Shown here piece after piece: positions 9,011 through 20,272 of a stretch of DNA of 64,000 nucleotides. Below the pieces are notes generated by a model, which saw only the letters and a list, made by a program, of their open reading frames with translations, did no database searches and had not been told where the DNA came from. The first letter of the stretch is position 1. Each line of letters opens with the position of its first letter. The position numbers were made by a program, and so were the translations under genes. The stretch is taken from NCBI GenBank assembly GCA_021372355.1, contig JAJFUQ010000070.1:1-64000 (forward strand), read 5' to 3'. Source of the DNA: Nocardiaceae bacterium (GTDB lineage: Bacteria > Actinomycetota > Actinomycetes > Mycobacteriales > Mycobacteriaceae).

Positions 9011-10001
9011 TGTGATGTCCGGGGACGTTGGTCAAACGGCTGAACGGTGTCTGGTTTCCGATTGCGCTGTGGAGTCGATGGTGATTGTAGAAGTGCATCC
9101 ATACCGGGAGCGCGGCGCGGCGCTCGGTTTCCGAGGCGTAGAACCGGGCGTAGGCCCAGCCGTCGGCCAGGGTCCGGTGGAATCGTTCTATCTTTCCGTT
9201 GGTTTGCGGACGGTACGGTCGGGTCCGTTTGTGGATGATGCCCAGCTCGGCGCAGGCATCGCGCCACGCGAACGAGCGGTAGCAGGCGCCGTTGTCGGAC
9301 AGGACGCGCTCGACGGTGACGCCACGTTCGGCGAACCAGGCCACCGCACGTCGTAGGACGGCGACGGCTGTCTGGCTTTTCTCGTCGCTGCAGATCTCGG
9401 CATAAGCGACCCGTGAATGGTCATCGATGACGGTGTGCAGGTAGCTCGTGCCCATCTGTGGTTGGTAGTTGCGGCGTTGCCCGGTTCGCCAGCCAGTGGC
9501 GATGCGATTGCGTTTGCCTTGCTGGTGTCCGACGTATCGCCATCCGCCGCCATCAGGGATGTTGCCGAACTTGGTGACGTCAACGTGGATCAACGAGCCC
9601 GGGTGATCGTGTTCGTAGCGGCGCAGCGGTTCGCCGGTGACACGGTCGATGCGGGAAAGACGGTTGATCCGACAGCGCACGAGCACCGCGTGCACGGTGG
9701 AGGCCGGCATCGCGAGTTCGCCGGCGATCTGTACCGGTCCGAGGCGGCGTCGCCACCGGAGCTTGACGATCCGCCGGACCACGGCTTCGGGTGTCTTGGT
9801 CGGGCTGCGGTGGGGTCGGGAACTGCGATCGGCCATCCCTGCTTTGCCTTCGGCGCGGTAGCGGTTGGCCCACTTGCTCGCCGTTCGTGGCGAGACCATG
9901 AACATCTTCGCCGCCGCCGAACACGTCCATTTCTTGTCGACGATCAGACGCGCCAGCCGCAGCCTGGTACGCGGGGTCAGGGTGGCATTAACGTGAGACA
10001 T
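9006..10001 (-). CDS. IS481-family transposase
   Basis: 331-aa DDE transposase. The N-terminal helix-turn-helix region (SAAAKMFMVSPRTASKWANR) is followed by an Arg-rich linker and the rve-type catalytic core. Acidic residues are in LIHVDVTKFG, VLSDNGACYR and NGKIERFHRT. ATG 10001 has GGAGG seven bases upstream. The frame runs through the terminal repeat and ends SerTAG. The TAG (9006-9008) lies in the duplicated target CCTAGC, not in the element, so the stop codon is created by insertion. No frameshift or internal stop is seen; probably active. Confidence 0.96.
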   Translation of the reverse strand: MSHVNATLTPRTRLRLARLIVDKKWTCSAAAKMFMVSPRTASKWANRYRAEGKAGMADRSSRPHRSPTKTPEAVVRRIVKLRWRRRLGPVQIAGELAMPASTVHAVLVRCRINRLSRIDRVTGEPLRRYEHDHPGSLIHVDVTKFGNIPDGGGWRYVGHQQGKRNRIATGWRTGQRRNYQPQMGTSYLHTVIDDHSRVAYAEICSDEKSQTAVAVLRRAVAWFAERGVTVERVLSDNGACYRSFAWRDACAELGIIHKRTRPYRPQTNGKIERFHRTLADGWAYARFYASETERRAALPVWMHFYNHHRLHSAIGNQTPFSRLTNVPGHHS

Positions 10002-10120
10002 GAAGGCCTCCGGTTGCTGAAGCGGTTACTAGACATCTCCACTTCACAACCGAAGGCCTTCTTCAGTCAGTCGACAGGCCGCGAACTCACGGACCTGGAA
10101 CAACCTCCCTGGACATCACA
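9011..10120. mobile_element. IS481-family insertion sequence, complete
   Basis: 1110 bp with near-perfect terminal inverted repeats. The left end 9011-9030 reads TGTGATGTCCGGGGACGTTG. The right end 10101-10120, read inward, is TGTGATGTCCAGGGAGGTTG, matching at 18 of 20 positions. Flanking 6-bp direct repeats CCTAGC at 9005-9010 and 10121-10126 mark the target duplication. This is the NCTAGN-type target described for IS481. The only passenger is the transposase. It interrupts a YdcF-type gene. Both ends and the duplication are intact, so the insertion looks recent. Confidence 0.95.
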
Positions 10121-10126
10121 CCTAGC
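10121..10126. repeat. Target-site duplication, right copy (CCTAGC)
   Basis: Exact copy of the hexamer at 9005-9010, immediately after the right IS end. Read on the minus strand it contains an in-frame TAG of the interrupted YdcF-type gene. CTAG is part of the IS481 target, so that stop probably predates the insertion. Confidence 0.92.
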
Positions 10127-10298
10127 GCTCGATGTTGCCGGAGCCGAGGACATAGATCACGTCGGCCCTGTGGACCTGGTCCTAGCGGGGAAACACGTAG
10201 ACCTTCATCGCGACCGCCACCAGCGCGATGACGATGACCGCCACCGAGATGAGCCACGCTCGAGTGCGACGGCTGCGCAGTTTCACGATCTCTGCCAC
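10121..10298 (-). pseudogene. YdcF/ElyC (DUF218)-type protein, N-terminal fragment
   Basis: A GTG at 10296-10298, preceded by GGAGGGG, opens a frame reading MAEIVKLRSRRTRAWL. It continues with a hydrophobic helix (ISVAVIVIALVAVAM) and then ADVIYVLGSGNIER, the characteristic start of the DUF218 domain. The frame has TAG at codon 39 (10182-10184) and at codon 59 (10122-10124), the latter inside the IS target. With the C-terminal fragment at 8616-9010 it forms one decayed gene. Confidence 0.78.
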
Positions 10299-10386
10299 AC
10301 GGCCCCTCCGACTCGAGGTACCCGGACATTATTCGGCACTCGACCGATTCGGAACCGGCAACGAGTCGATTTGTCTGTCGTTCGGC

Positions 10387-10983
10387 CTACCGCCGCGCGA
10401 TCCCGTTCAATACTGCATCGACAATCCGCTCCGCGGTATCGGGAGCGACCTGCAACTTCCAGATCTTGACCATCGTCAGCATCGGACCGGAGAGCAGCGA
10501 AAGCGTGAGTTCGATATCGAGATCGGGGATGAGTTCGCCATTGGCGATGCCATCCCGGAGTACCTCACGCATGAGTTCACGCCGCGGCTCGACGATGTGC
10601 TTGAGGTAGACGTCTCGTAGTTCGTCCGAGGCTTCGGTCACCACGCACGCCATCAACTTGCTGGAGAGCGCCTCGTTGTGCCGACGGATGTAGTCGACCA
10701 GAAGGACCAGATCGTCCCGGGCCGAGGTACCGGCCAGCGCCGGCGGCGGATCCTGAATCGACGCGAGGGCGTCGACGATGAGTGCTTCCTTGTTCTCCCA
10801 GCGCCGGTAGATCGTCGTTTTTCCGACTCCGGCTGCCGCGGCGATCGCTTCGATGGACACGGCTCCGATACCGCGGTTGGCCACCAGTTCCAGCGCCGCC
10901 GAGATGATCGCCTCGTCGGCTTCGGCGCTGCGAGGCCGACCCGCGGGACGCGCGGGCCGGCCGGCTTCGACAGTGTCGGTCAC
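10387..10983 (-). CDS. TetR-family transcriptional regulator
   Basis: 198-aa regulator. The N-terminal helix-turn-helix covers about residues 22-68 (ISAALELVANRGIGAVSIE, then AAAAGVGKTTIYRRWENKEA). The C-terminal ligand domain resembles the TetR_C_11-like group. The GTG start overlaps the stop of the upstream MFS gene by 4 nt, so the pair is one transcript and the regulator probably controls the exporter. A perfect 17-bp palindrome upstream of the exporter at 12622-12638 is a candidate operator. The inducing drug or ligand is unknown. Confidence 0.93.
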   Translation of the reverse strand: MTDTVEAGRPARPAGRPRSAEADEAIISAALELVANRGIGAVSIEAIAAAAGVGKTTIYRRWENKEALIVDALASIQDPPPALAGTSARDDLVLLVDYIRRHNEALSSKLMACVVTEASDELRDVYLKHIVEPRRELMREVLRDGIANGELIPDLDIELTLSLLSGPMLTMVKIWKLQVAPDTAERIVDAVLNGIARR

Positions 10984-12557
10984 TGTGCGACGTGCTCCTT
11001 TGCAGCGTGCTTGGGTGCGTACGGCGTGCGCAGCCAGAACCCGAGCAGGACAACCGATGCCAAGGTCAGTGCGGCGCCCAGACCGGCGGTCAGGTGCATG
11101 GCGTTGACGTAAGCGTCGAACACGTCGGGCTTCACTTCCGCCAGCTTGGCCGGGTTCGCATGCGCCATGACCTGCAGAGTACCGCCGAGTGACTCACCCG
11201 CGGCTTCCCGCGCCGGGGCGGGCAGACCGTCGAGCAGCGGCTCGACTTCCTTGCGGTACGAGACCGACAGGATCGATCCGAGAACCGCGACACCGAGGGC
11301 TCCGCCGAGCTGGCGAATCGTGTTGTTGATCGCCGACGCCGTTCCGGCCTGCTCGCGCGGGACGCTGCCCTGGATGAGTTCGGTGGCGGGCGGCATGACG
11401 TTGCCCATACCGAAGCCCTGCAGGAAGAAGAAGATTCCCAGCACGTACATCGGAGTGGTCGGGGTCGCGAACGTCAGTGCCACGAGGGAAATCGCGACGA
11501 GCGTGAGGCCCACCATGATGACGTTTCGAGGGCCGTACGTTTGCGCGAGCTTGGCTGACCGCGGCGCGGCGATGAGCTGTGCGCCGGCGAACGGAAGCAT
11601 CCACAGGCCGGTTTCGAGAGCGCTCATGTCCCGGACGATCTGCAGGTAGAAGGTCAGGAAGAAGAACACGCCCATCATCGCGAAGAACGAGAGACCGACG
11701 GTGACGTTGGCGGCCGCGAACTTCGGGTTCTTGAAAAAGCGAACGTCGAGGGCGGGATGGTCCGATTTCAGTTCGAACAAGACGAAAGCGACCAGCAGAG
11801 CGAGGCCGGCAAGGCCGGGCACCCAGACTCTTTCATCGGTGATCGAAGCGAGCTCTCCGCCCTTGATGATGGCCCAGGTGATGAGGACCAGCGCGGCGAC
11901 CTGCAGCAGAACGCCGATCGGGTCCATCCGTCCCGGATTCGGGTTCTTCGACTCGGGAACGATCCGCAGGATCGCGACGAGACCGATGACGACGATCGGG
12001 ATGTTGATGAGGAAGACCGAGCCCCACCAGAAGTACTCGAGCAGCACTCCAGCCGTGATCGGGCCCAGGGCGACCGCGATACCGACGGACGCGGCCCACA
12101 AGCCGATTGCCTTCGGGCGTTCGCGAGGTTCGAAGACGTTGCTGATGATCGCGAGCATGGCGGGCATGACGGCGGCGCCGGCGAAGCCCAGGAACGCGCG
12201 TCCCGCGATGAGGGACTCGGGGCTGTATGCGTAGGCACACATCGCCGAGGCGATACCGAAGAGCGCCAATCCGATCATGAGGATCCGTTTGCGACCGAAG
12301 CGGTCGCCCAGAATTCCCCACGTGAAAAGCAGTCCGGCGAAGACGAGTGTGTAGGAGTTGATCGCCCACTCGAGCTGACTCTGAGTGGCGTCGAGGTCGA
12401 CCTGAATGGTCTTCAACGCGACGTTGAGGACGGTGTTGTCGAGGACGACGACAAGGAGGCTGACGACGAGGACGGCGAGGATGGCCCAACGGCGCGGATG
12501 GCCGCCGGTGGCATGGTGGTCCACGGTGTGTGGATGCTCGGGGAGCGTTTGCGTCAC
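10980..12557 (-). CDS. DHA2-family MFS drug exporter (14 TM)
   Basis: 525-aa proton-driven multidrug exporter of the QacA/EmrB type with about 14 membrane helices. The DHA2 signature DNTVLNVALKTIQVDL is in helix 1, and the loop motif WGILGDRFGRKRIL follows helix 2. GPITAGVLLEYFWWGSVFLI lies near motif C in helix 5. The large loop and Ala-rich C-terminus are typical. It is cotranscribed with the downstream tetR gene. Substrate cannot be inferred. Confidence 0.94.
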   Translation of the reverse strand: MTQTLPEHPHTVDHHATGGHPRRWAILAVLVVSLLVVVLDNTVLNVALKTIQVDLDATQSQLEWAINSYTLVFAGLLFTWGILGDRFGRKRILMIGLALFGIASAMCAYAYSPESLIAGRAFLGFAGAAVMPAMLAIISNVFEPRERPKAIGLWAASVGIAVALGPITAGVLLEYFWWGSVFLINIPIVVIGLVAILRIVPESKNPNPGRMDPIGVLLQVAALVLITWAIIKGGELASITDERVWVPGLAGLALLVAFVLFELKSDHPALDVRFFKNPKFAAANVTVGLSFFAMMGVFFFLTFYLQIVRDMSALETGLWMLPFAGAQLIAAPRSAKLAQTYGPRNVIMVGLTLVAISLVALTFATPTTPMYVLGIFFFLQGFGMGNVMPPATELIQGSVPREQAGTASAINNTIRQLGGALGVAVLGSILSVSYRKEVEPLLDGLPAPAREAAGESLGGTLQVMAHANPAKLAEVKPDVFDAYVNAMHLTAGLGAALTLASVVLLGFWLRTPYAPKHAAKEHVAQ

Positions 12558-12621
12558 GGTTAAGGCCTTTTCGATACGGGTACGGATCGTTTCGTATGAC
12601 AGTAACTCGGTGCCTACCGAT

Positions 12622-12638
12622 TACGCAACCGTTGCGTA
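12622..12638. promoter_or_regulatory. Candidate TetR-type operator
   Basis: The perfect inverted repeat TACGCAA-CCG-TTGCGTA lies in the 171-bp divergent gap (12558-12728) between the MFS-tetR operon and the ribbon-helix-helix gene. A second, looser ATACG...CGTAT arrangement lies closer to the MFS start (about 12574-12597). The position fits autoregulation by the TetR protein; the link is inferred. Confidence 0.5.
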
Positions 12639-12728
12639 TCGGATCTTCTTCCCGGCGCCTCCATCAATTTGTGAACTAGCGGGCATATCGTGTGAAACCA
12701 GCACTCTATTGAGAGGGATGAGGCGCAA

Positions 12729-13283
12729 GTGTCACGAGTTACAGTCGTCCTTCCAGATGAACTCACCGAACGAGCCCGAAAAGCGGGGATCGACGTTTCG
12801 GAAATCTGTCAGTCCGCGGTGCTGCGCGCGGTCGAACTGCGCGGCAAGGACCCCAATGGTCAGCGGTCGCTCATCGAGGCGGCAATTCGCCTGCGGGCCC
12901 ATTCGCGCGACGGTCAACGCGAGGACGGCATCGCCGACGGTCGCGAGTGGGCCACTACGGCAGCGGATCTCGCCGATCTGCATCTGCTCGGAAAAGGGCG
13001 GATGGGTGTCGTCGCCGATCCGGACGATCCGTGGAACGCCTACTGCTGGAAGCAGTCCGGGACAAGCCTGCGCAAGTCCTGGAAGATTTCGGACACCTCG
13101 CTGTATGTGTGGTTGTCGAATACGCCGTCACCGGCAACGGGACTGAATGCCGAGACCGGTGAATGGACCGCGACCGCCTACGCCGAGGGATTCGTCGAGG
13201 GCGCGCGTCGGACGTGGGTCGAGGTCGAACCCTTCCTGTCTGCGGATCGGAACACGCTCAACGATCTGCTGGGGCGGGTCTAA
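12729..13283 (+). CDS. Ribbon-helix-helix (CcdA-like) N-terminal protein
   Basis: 184-aa protein. The first about 45 residues (SRVTVVLPDELTERARKAG, then DVSEICQSAVLRAVE) match the ribbon-helix-helix DNA-binding region of CcdA-family antitoxins. The remaining about 140 residues are a Trp-rich domain (DGREWATTAADLADLH, DPWNAYCWKQ) that I do not recognise. This is longer than normal antitoxins (60-90 aa), and no toxin gene is adjacent, so it may be a stand-alone regulator. The GTG start has GAGAGGGATGAGG upstream. A strong terminator follows. Confidence 0.7.
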   Translation: MSRVTVVLPDELTERARKAGIDVSEICQSAVLRAVELRGKDPNGQRSLIEAAIRLRAHSRDGQREDGIADGREWATTAADLADLHLLGKGRMGVVADPDDPWNAYCWKQSGTSLRKSWKISDTSLYVWLSNTPSPATGLNAETGEWTATAYAEGFVEGARRTWVEVEPFLSADRNTLNDLLGRV

Positions 13284-13286
13284 GGC

Positions 13287-13335
13287 CGAAACTGCAGGAA
13301 AACCCGCGGTGAGCGCGGGTTTTCCTGCAGTTTCG
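13287..13335. terminator. Bidirectional intrinsic terminator
   Basis: A perfect 22-bp inverted repeat (arms 13287-13308 and 13314-13335) with a 5-nt loop GTGAG. Each arm contains an AAAA/TTTT run after a GC-rich core, so it can act on both strands. It sits between the convergent ribbon-helix-helix gene (stop 13283) and the csbD-associated gene (stop 13350). Confidence 0.85.
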
Positions 13336-13349
13336 TGCGACGAACGCGG

Positions 13350-13742
13350 TTATTCCTCGTCAACTGCCGCGAGCTTGTGTGGTGCGCTCTCGGGAACGGT
13401 TTCCCCTGGGTCTGAAGCCACCTTTGCTACGGTGTCGGCGGACTGCTGTCGCCGATCCTCTTGAATGACAGCGGGCGTTCTGAGCTGTGTCGCGTCGTTG
13501 GGACCGCGCCGAGCGCGCCACGACGCCTGCACTCCGTCGAGCAGCGCGGTGCCGCGCTGCCGGACGTCCCGATTGCCGACGACGCGACCGGCGAGCGTAT
13601 CGAGGAGTCCGAGTCCGCCTTCTGCGCCCATCCGGATGAAGGATTCCTCGGGGAGCCTGGCCAGGATGCGTCGTTCCATGAGCCGGGTGGGCGCCCGCAG
13701 CACTCGATACTCGGTGTCCAAGAAGTTTCTCGCTAGCGACAC
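13350..13742 (-). CDS. CsbD-associated conserved hypothetical protein
   Basis: 130-aa soluble protein beginning MSLARNFLDTEYRVLRAPTR, with a helical first half (RLMERRILARLPEESFIRMG, GLLDTLAGRVVGN) and a low-complexity Gln/Ser/Pro C-terminus. Similar actinobacterial proteins sit next to csbD genes and are sometimes labelled 'IF2 family translation initiation factor', for which I see no support. Its start overlaps the end of the csbD-like gene by 10 nt, so the two are coupled. Function unknown; a general stress role is likely from context only. Confidence 0.72.
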   Translation of the reverse strand: MSLARNFLDTEYRVLRAPTRLMERRILARLPEESFIRMGAEGGLGLLDTLAGRVVGNRDVRQRGTALLDGVQASWRARRGPNDATQLRTPAVIQEDRRQQSADTVAKVASDPGETVPESAPHKLAAVDEE

Positions 13743-14005
13743 GGTCGCTCCTGCTCGGCATGATTCTCGAGACGTCGGAATTCGGCTTCGAGTTCCGCGT
13801 TCTTCTGGTCGATGAGTCGCTCGCGGTCTTCCCGGGCCTCCTGCGTGATGCGGCTTTCGTCCGCACGAGCCCCTTCCCGCTGAAGCCGGCCTTCTTCGAC
13901 GAGTTCGTCGTTACCCGTGATTGCGCCCGCAATCTCACGTGCCTTACCGGCGACGGTGTCCGCGAATCGCTTGTGGACGGAGGTGGCTGTCTTGTGGTCA
14001 GTCAT
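13733..14005 (-). CDS. CsbD-family stress protein
   Basis: 90-aa hydrophilic, highly charged protein. Residues 8-35 (HKRFADTVAGKAREIAGAIT, then GNDELVEEGRLQ) match the CsbD fold seen in bacterial general stress proteins. A long Glu/Arg-rich helix forms the C-terminal half. ATG 14005 is chosen because it has a GAAGGTGA ribosome-binding site; the frame is open upstream to 14080. It is translationally coupled to the following gene. The molecular role of CsbD proteins is not established. Confidence 0.8.
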   Translation of the reverse strand: MTDHKTATSVHKRFADTVAGKAREIAGAITGNDELVEEGRLQREGARADESRITQEAREDRERLIDQKNAELEAEFRRLENHAEQERPCR

Positions 14006-14142
14006 CACATCACCTTCTTGAACCCACAATGGGGCCCAGTTCGGTAGTTGATTGTTCTGAGGCACTGTCCGGCGCTGCACAGCGCCACGTCCTTACGTCC
14101 ATGGCCTACCCGACGCTTCGCGCGGTGAAACCGGCGCGGCGC

Positions 14143-15558
14143 TTACGTCGCCGGCAGCCGGCGCGTCGACACCAGTCCGATGCCGAAGAGAATCACGGCG
14201 GCCCCGACGGTGATCCACCACGCCGGATGAGACGCGATCGCCAAGCCTTCGCCGACGCTTCCGCGTAACTGCCCGAACGCAACTGCAGGCAGAATTGCGA
14301 CGCCCAGAGTGGCGCCGATCTGACGGCTTGTCGAGGCGATGGCGGCGGCGACGCCGGCCTGCGCGCGGGGCATCCCCGCCACCGCGGCGTTCGTGATCGG
14401 TGCATTCATGAGCCCGAACCCGATGCCGAAGGCCAGGTACGCAAAGCCCAGGTAGATGAGGGACGTGGTGTCGGAGAGCCTGGTCAGCATGAGCGCGCTC
14501 AATCCGATGAAAACGGCCGAGGCCAGCAGCGGTGGACGTGGACCGACGCTGCCCACGATTCGTCCCGAGATCGGTGAGAGGACCGCGGTTGCGGCGGCCA
14601 TCGGCAACGTCATCAGTCCGGCGTCCAAGGGCGAGAAACCTCGCACTTGCTGCAGATAGAGCGTGTTCAGGAAGAGGAATCCGCCCATGCTCGCGAAGCC
14701 CAGGATGGCCGTGGACACCGCGCCCGAGAACGGCAGGCTTCGGAAGAAGCGGGGGTCGATGAGCGGCTCGGCCTGCCGGGATTCCACGACGATGAGCAAC
14801 GCCAGTGAGGCTGCGGCGACCGCGAAGCATGCGGTCGGGGTTGTCGAGGTCCAGCCGAGCTGGTTTCCCTCGATGATCGCGTAGGTGAGCGACGCGAGAA
14901 ACGCCATCACGAGGATCTGGCCACGCGGGTCGAACCGCCTCGGCTGGGCAGCCTTCGACGACGGGACGAACAGGCCGGTGAGCGTGATCGCCAGGATTGC
15001 GACGGGGACGTTGATCCAGAAGATCGCCCGCCAGTCCACGGCGCTGACCAGCGCACCGCCGACCACGGGCCCGAGCGCCATGCTCAAGCCCACGGCACCG
15101 CCCCACACGCCGATCGCTCGAGCCCGCTCGCGCGGCTCGATGAACGTGTTGGTGATGATCGACATCGCGACCGGATTCATCATCGAACCGCCGGTCGCCT
15201 GCAGCATCCGGGCAGCGATGAGAATCCCCGCGGTCGGGGCCAGCGAACACGCGAGGGACCCCAGGGCGAAGATCGTCAACCCGATCTGAAAGACCCGCTT
15301 GCGGCCGAAGCGGTCACCCTGCGAGCCGCCGAGCATCAGCAGGCTGGCCAGTACGAGCGTGTAGGCGTCGACGACCCACTGCAGTTGGGTGGGTGAGGCG
15401 TGCAGGTCGTGGCTGATGGACGGGAGTGCGACGTTGACCGCCGCCACGTCGATTCCGACGATGAACAGGCTCAGGCAGCAGGTTCCGAGGATCACCATTC
15501 GGCGTCCGGGAGTCAGCGCGGCCGTCTGGATCGGAGCCGAGAGTGTCGTGACGCTCAT
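14143..15558 (-). CDS. DHA2-family MFS drug exporter (14 TM)
   Basis: 471-aa multidrug exporter with about 14 membrane segments. Signatures: IVGIDVAAVNVALPSISHDL in helix 1, GGSQGDRFGRKRVFQIG in the 2-3 loop and GPVVGGALVSAVDW after helix 5. It starts within the stop codon of the upstream marR gene (4-nt overlap), giving a marR-exporter operon. It is a different paralog from the exporter at 10980-12557, sharing only the family motifs. Substrate unknown. Confidence 0.93.
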   Translation of the reverse strand: MSVTTLSAPIQTAALTPGRRMVILGTCCLSLFIVGIDVAAVNVALPSISHDLHASPTQLQWVVDAYTLVLASLLMLGGSQGDRFGRKRVFQIGLTIFALGSLACSLAPTAGILIAARMLQATGGSMMNPVAMSIITNTFIEPRERARAIGVWGGAVGLSMALGPVVGGALVSAVDWRAIFWINVPVAILAITLTGLFVPSSKAAQPRRFDPRGQILVMAFLASLTYAIIEGNQLGWTSTTPTACFAVAAASLALLIVVESRQAEPLIDPRFFRSLPFSGAVSTAILGFASMGGFLFLNTLYLQQVRGFSPLDAGLMTLPMAAATAVLSPISGRIVGSVGPRPPLLASAVFIGLSALMLTRLSDTTSLIYLGFAYLAFGIGFGLMNAPITNAAVAGMPRAQAGVAAAIASTSRQIGATLGVAILPAVAFGQLRGSVGEGLAIASHPAWWITVGAAVILFGIGLVSTRRLPAT

Positions 15559-16022
15559 CGCCGAACCATGGCCTGCGGCGCGATGTGAACTATCTCGGAT
15601 TCCTGTCGTAGAAGGTCCAGCAGCGTCGCGAGTTGATGGCGTTGCTCGGTCGACAACACGTCGAACATCGACGGCGCAATGTCCGGCGAGCTTCGGACGT
15701 CGTTGAGAACCTGGCGACCGGCCTCGGTGATCGTGACGATCTTGCGGCGGGCGTCGGTCGGGTCAACCTCGCGCACGATGAGGCCGCGTTCGGCGAGGTC
15801 CGAGACGATGCCGGTCATTGCAGGCGCATCGACGCCCATCATCGACGCGAGCTCACGCTGGGTGCGTGACGTGGTCTCAAGGCGGCGCAATGCGCGGAAA
15901 CGGCTGAAGGGCATGTTGATTCGTGCTCCGACTCGCTCATGCGTGCCGTTGCTGTGGTCGCGAACCAGTGCATTCATCGTCATCCAGAGCCCGGCGGGCG
16001 TCGACGAATTAGTTTCATGCAT
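15555..16022 (-). CDS. MarR-family transcriptional regulator
   Basis: 155-aa winged-helix regulator. The core [20 protein letters not shown] and the wing region [20 protein letters not shown] are the conserved MarR DNA-binding elements (about residues 50-105). ATG 16022 is chosen; a TTG at 16043 would add 7 residues and lies beyond the operator. The ATG falls inside a perfect 23-bp palindrome (16017-16039), as expected for an autorepressed gene. It is coupled to the downstream exporter and predicted to repress it until a ligand binds. Confidence 0.92.
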   Translation of the reverse strand: MHETNSSTPAGLWMTMNALVRDHSNGTHERVGARINMPFSRFRALRRLETTSRTQRELASMMGVDAPAMTGIVSDLAERGLIVREVDPTDARRKIVTITEAGRQVLNDVRSSPDIAPSMFDVLSTEQRHQLATLLDLLRQESEIVHIAPQAMVRR

Positions 16023-16039
16023 ACAACTATTGTATGCAT
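16017..16039. promoter_or_regulatory. Candidate MarR operator
   Basis: ATGCATACAA at 16017-16026 and its exact complement TTGTATGCAT at 16030-16039 are separated by CTA. The element covers the marR start codon and lies 88 bp upstream of hisD, so binding could also affect the divergent his promoter. Confidence 0.7.
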
Positions 16040-16127
16040 ACAACTAAATCTTGTCGATGCACTGCGAAAGCCACTCGACGAAGCTGAGATAATCGACAGG
16101 TACCCGACTTTTCTGAAGGGATCTTGC

Positions 16128-19167
<3,040 letters not shown>

Positions 19168-19264
19168 AACTGCTGGACGAAACGGTGCTCCCACGGCGCC
19201 GTCATCGATATATAGCGTTGACGACGCCAGCAGAGCACCAATCCGTCAGAGATAGGTTGGAACT

Positions 19265-19903
19265 GTGTCGAAAGCTCCATCGGTGGCCCTCCTGGACTAC
19301 GGGTCGGGCAACATCCGTTCGGCCGAGCGCGCGCTGATCTACGCGGGCGCGCAGGTCGAGGTCACCTCGGACCACAAGGTTGCGTTGGCCGCAGACGGAC
19401 TCGTCGTGCCCGGTGTCGGTGCCTTCGCCGCGTGCATGGATGGTCTGAAGGCCGTTCACGGCGAGCGAATCATCGGCCAGCGACTGGCTGGCGGGCGTCC
19501 TGTCCTGGGTATCTGTGTGGGTATGCAGATTCTGTTCGAGCGTGGTGTCGAGTTCGGGATCGAATCCGAGGGTGCCGGCGAGTGGCCGGGAACCGTCGAA
19601 CGCCTGCATGCCGACGTGCTGCCGCACATGGGCTGGAACACCGTCGAAGCCCCGGCGGATTCGGTGCTCTTCAAAGGCATTGCACCCGATGAGCGCTTCT
19701 ATTTCGTGCACTCCTATGCCGCACAGCGTTGGGAGTTGGAGCCGTCGGAGCGATTCGCGCCGGCGAAGCTCACCTGGGCCGAGCACGGCAGTCGGTTCCT
19801 CGCGGCCGTCGAGAACGGACCGTTGTCGGCGACTCAGTTCCACCCGGAGAAGTCCGGAGCGACTGGGGCGAAGTTGCTGCGGAACTGGGTGAATTCGCTG
19901 TGA
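19265..19903 (+). CDS. hisH: Imidazole glycerol phosphate synthase, glutaminase subunit
   Basis: 212-aa class I glutamine amidotransferase that supplies ammonia to HisF. N-terminus [13 protein letters not shown]; nucleophile Cys in [14 protein letters not shown]; His/Glu pair in [14 protein letters not shown] 19265 has GATAGGTTGG upstream. Its partner hisF is not adjacent but about 8.6 kb downstream, beyond priA, impA and an accessory block. Confidence 0.96.
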   Translation: MSKAPSVALLDYGSGNIRSAERALIYAGAQVEVTSDHKVALAADGLVVPGVGAFAACMDGLKAVHGERIIGQRLAGGRPVLGICVGMQILFERGVEFGIESEGAGEWPGTVERLHADVLPHMGWNTVEAPADSVLFKGIAPDERFYFVHSYAAQRWELEPSERFAPAKLTWAEHGSRFLAAVENGPLSATQFHPEKSGATGAKLLRNWVNSL

Positions 19904-20027
19904 GCGGGCTGGGTGGCGGCTGGACTGAGGAGTCGGGGGTTGCAAGGTACGAGCGGCCGACGCGACGAGGGAAGGCGGCACCCTTAGAGCCCGCGAACAA
20001 CCCGAGCGGAGCGAGGGGAGTGTCGCT

Positions 20028-20261
20028 GTGAAGAAGTTCTCGTACGGAGTCTTCGCCGGACTGACGCTGGGGGCCGGGATGCTCGTCCTCGTCGCCTCTG
20101 GTCTGGTCATTTTGGCATTCGGGCCTGGACCGAAGGTCGGCTTGGCGATTGCTCTCGGCGGCATCATCGGATCGATCTCGGCGATGGGCTTTGTCGCGAA
20201 CCGCCTGCTAGACCGGGCGAACGCCGATCCCGAGACCAACAATCAGCCGGACAACGGGTAG
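20028..20261 (+). CDS. Small two-helix membrane protein
   Basis: 77-aa protein with two predicted membrane segments (about residues 8-31 and 37-59) and a short hydrophilic Asn/Asp-rich tail. GTG start preceded by GGGGAG. It lies inside the his cluster between hisH and priA. Corynebacterium also has small membrane-protein genes within its his cluster, so this may be a positional counterpart, but I cannot assign a role. The 124-bp gap before it contains repeat-like sequence related to the nadB-nadC spacer. Confidence 0.7.
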   Translation: MKKFSYGVFAGLTLGAGMLVLVASGLVILAFGPGPKVGLAIALGGIIGSISAMGFVANRLLDRANADPETNNQPDNG

Positions 20262-20272
20262 CGTCTAGCGCC

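Noticed and set aside
12729..13283. A toxin-antitoxin pair at the CcdA-like gene
   Set aside because: No small toxin gene lies up- or downstream; the next element is a terminator.
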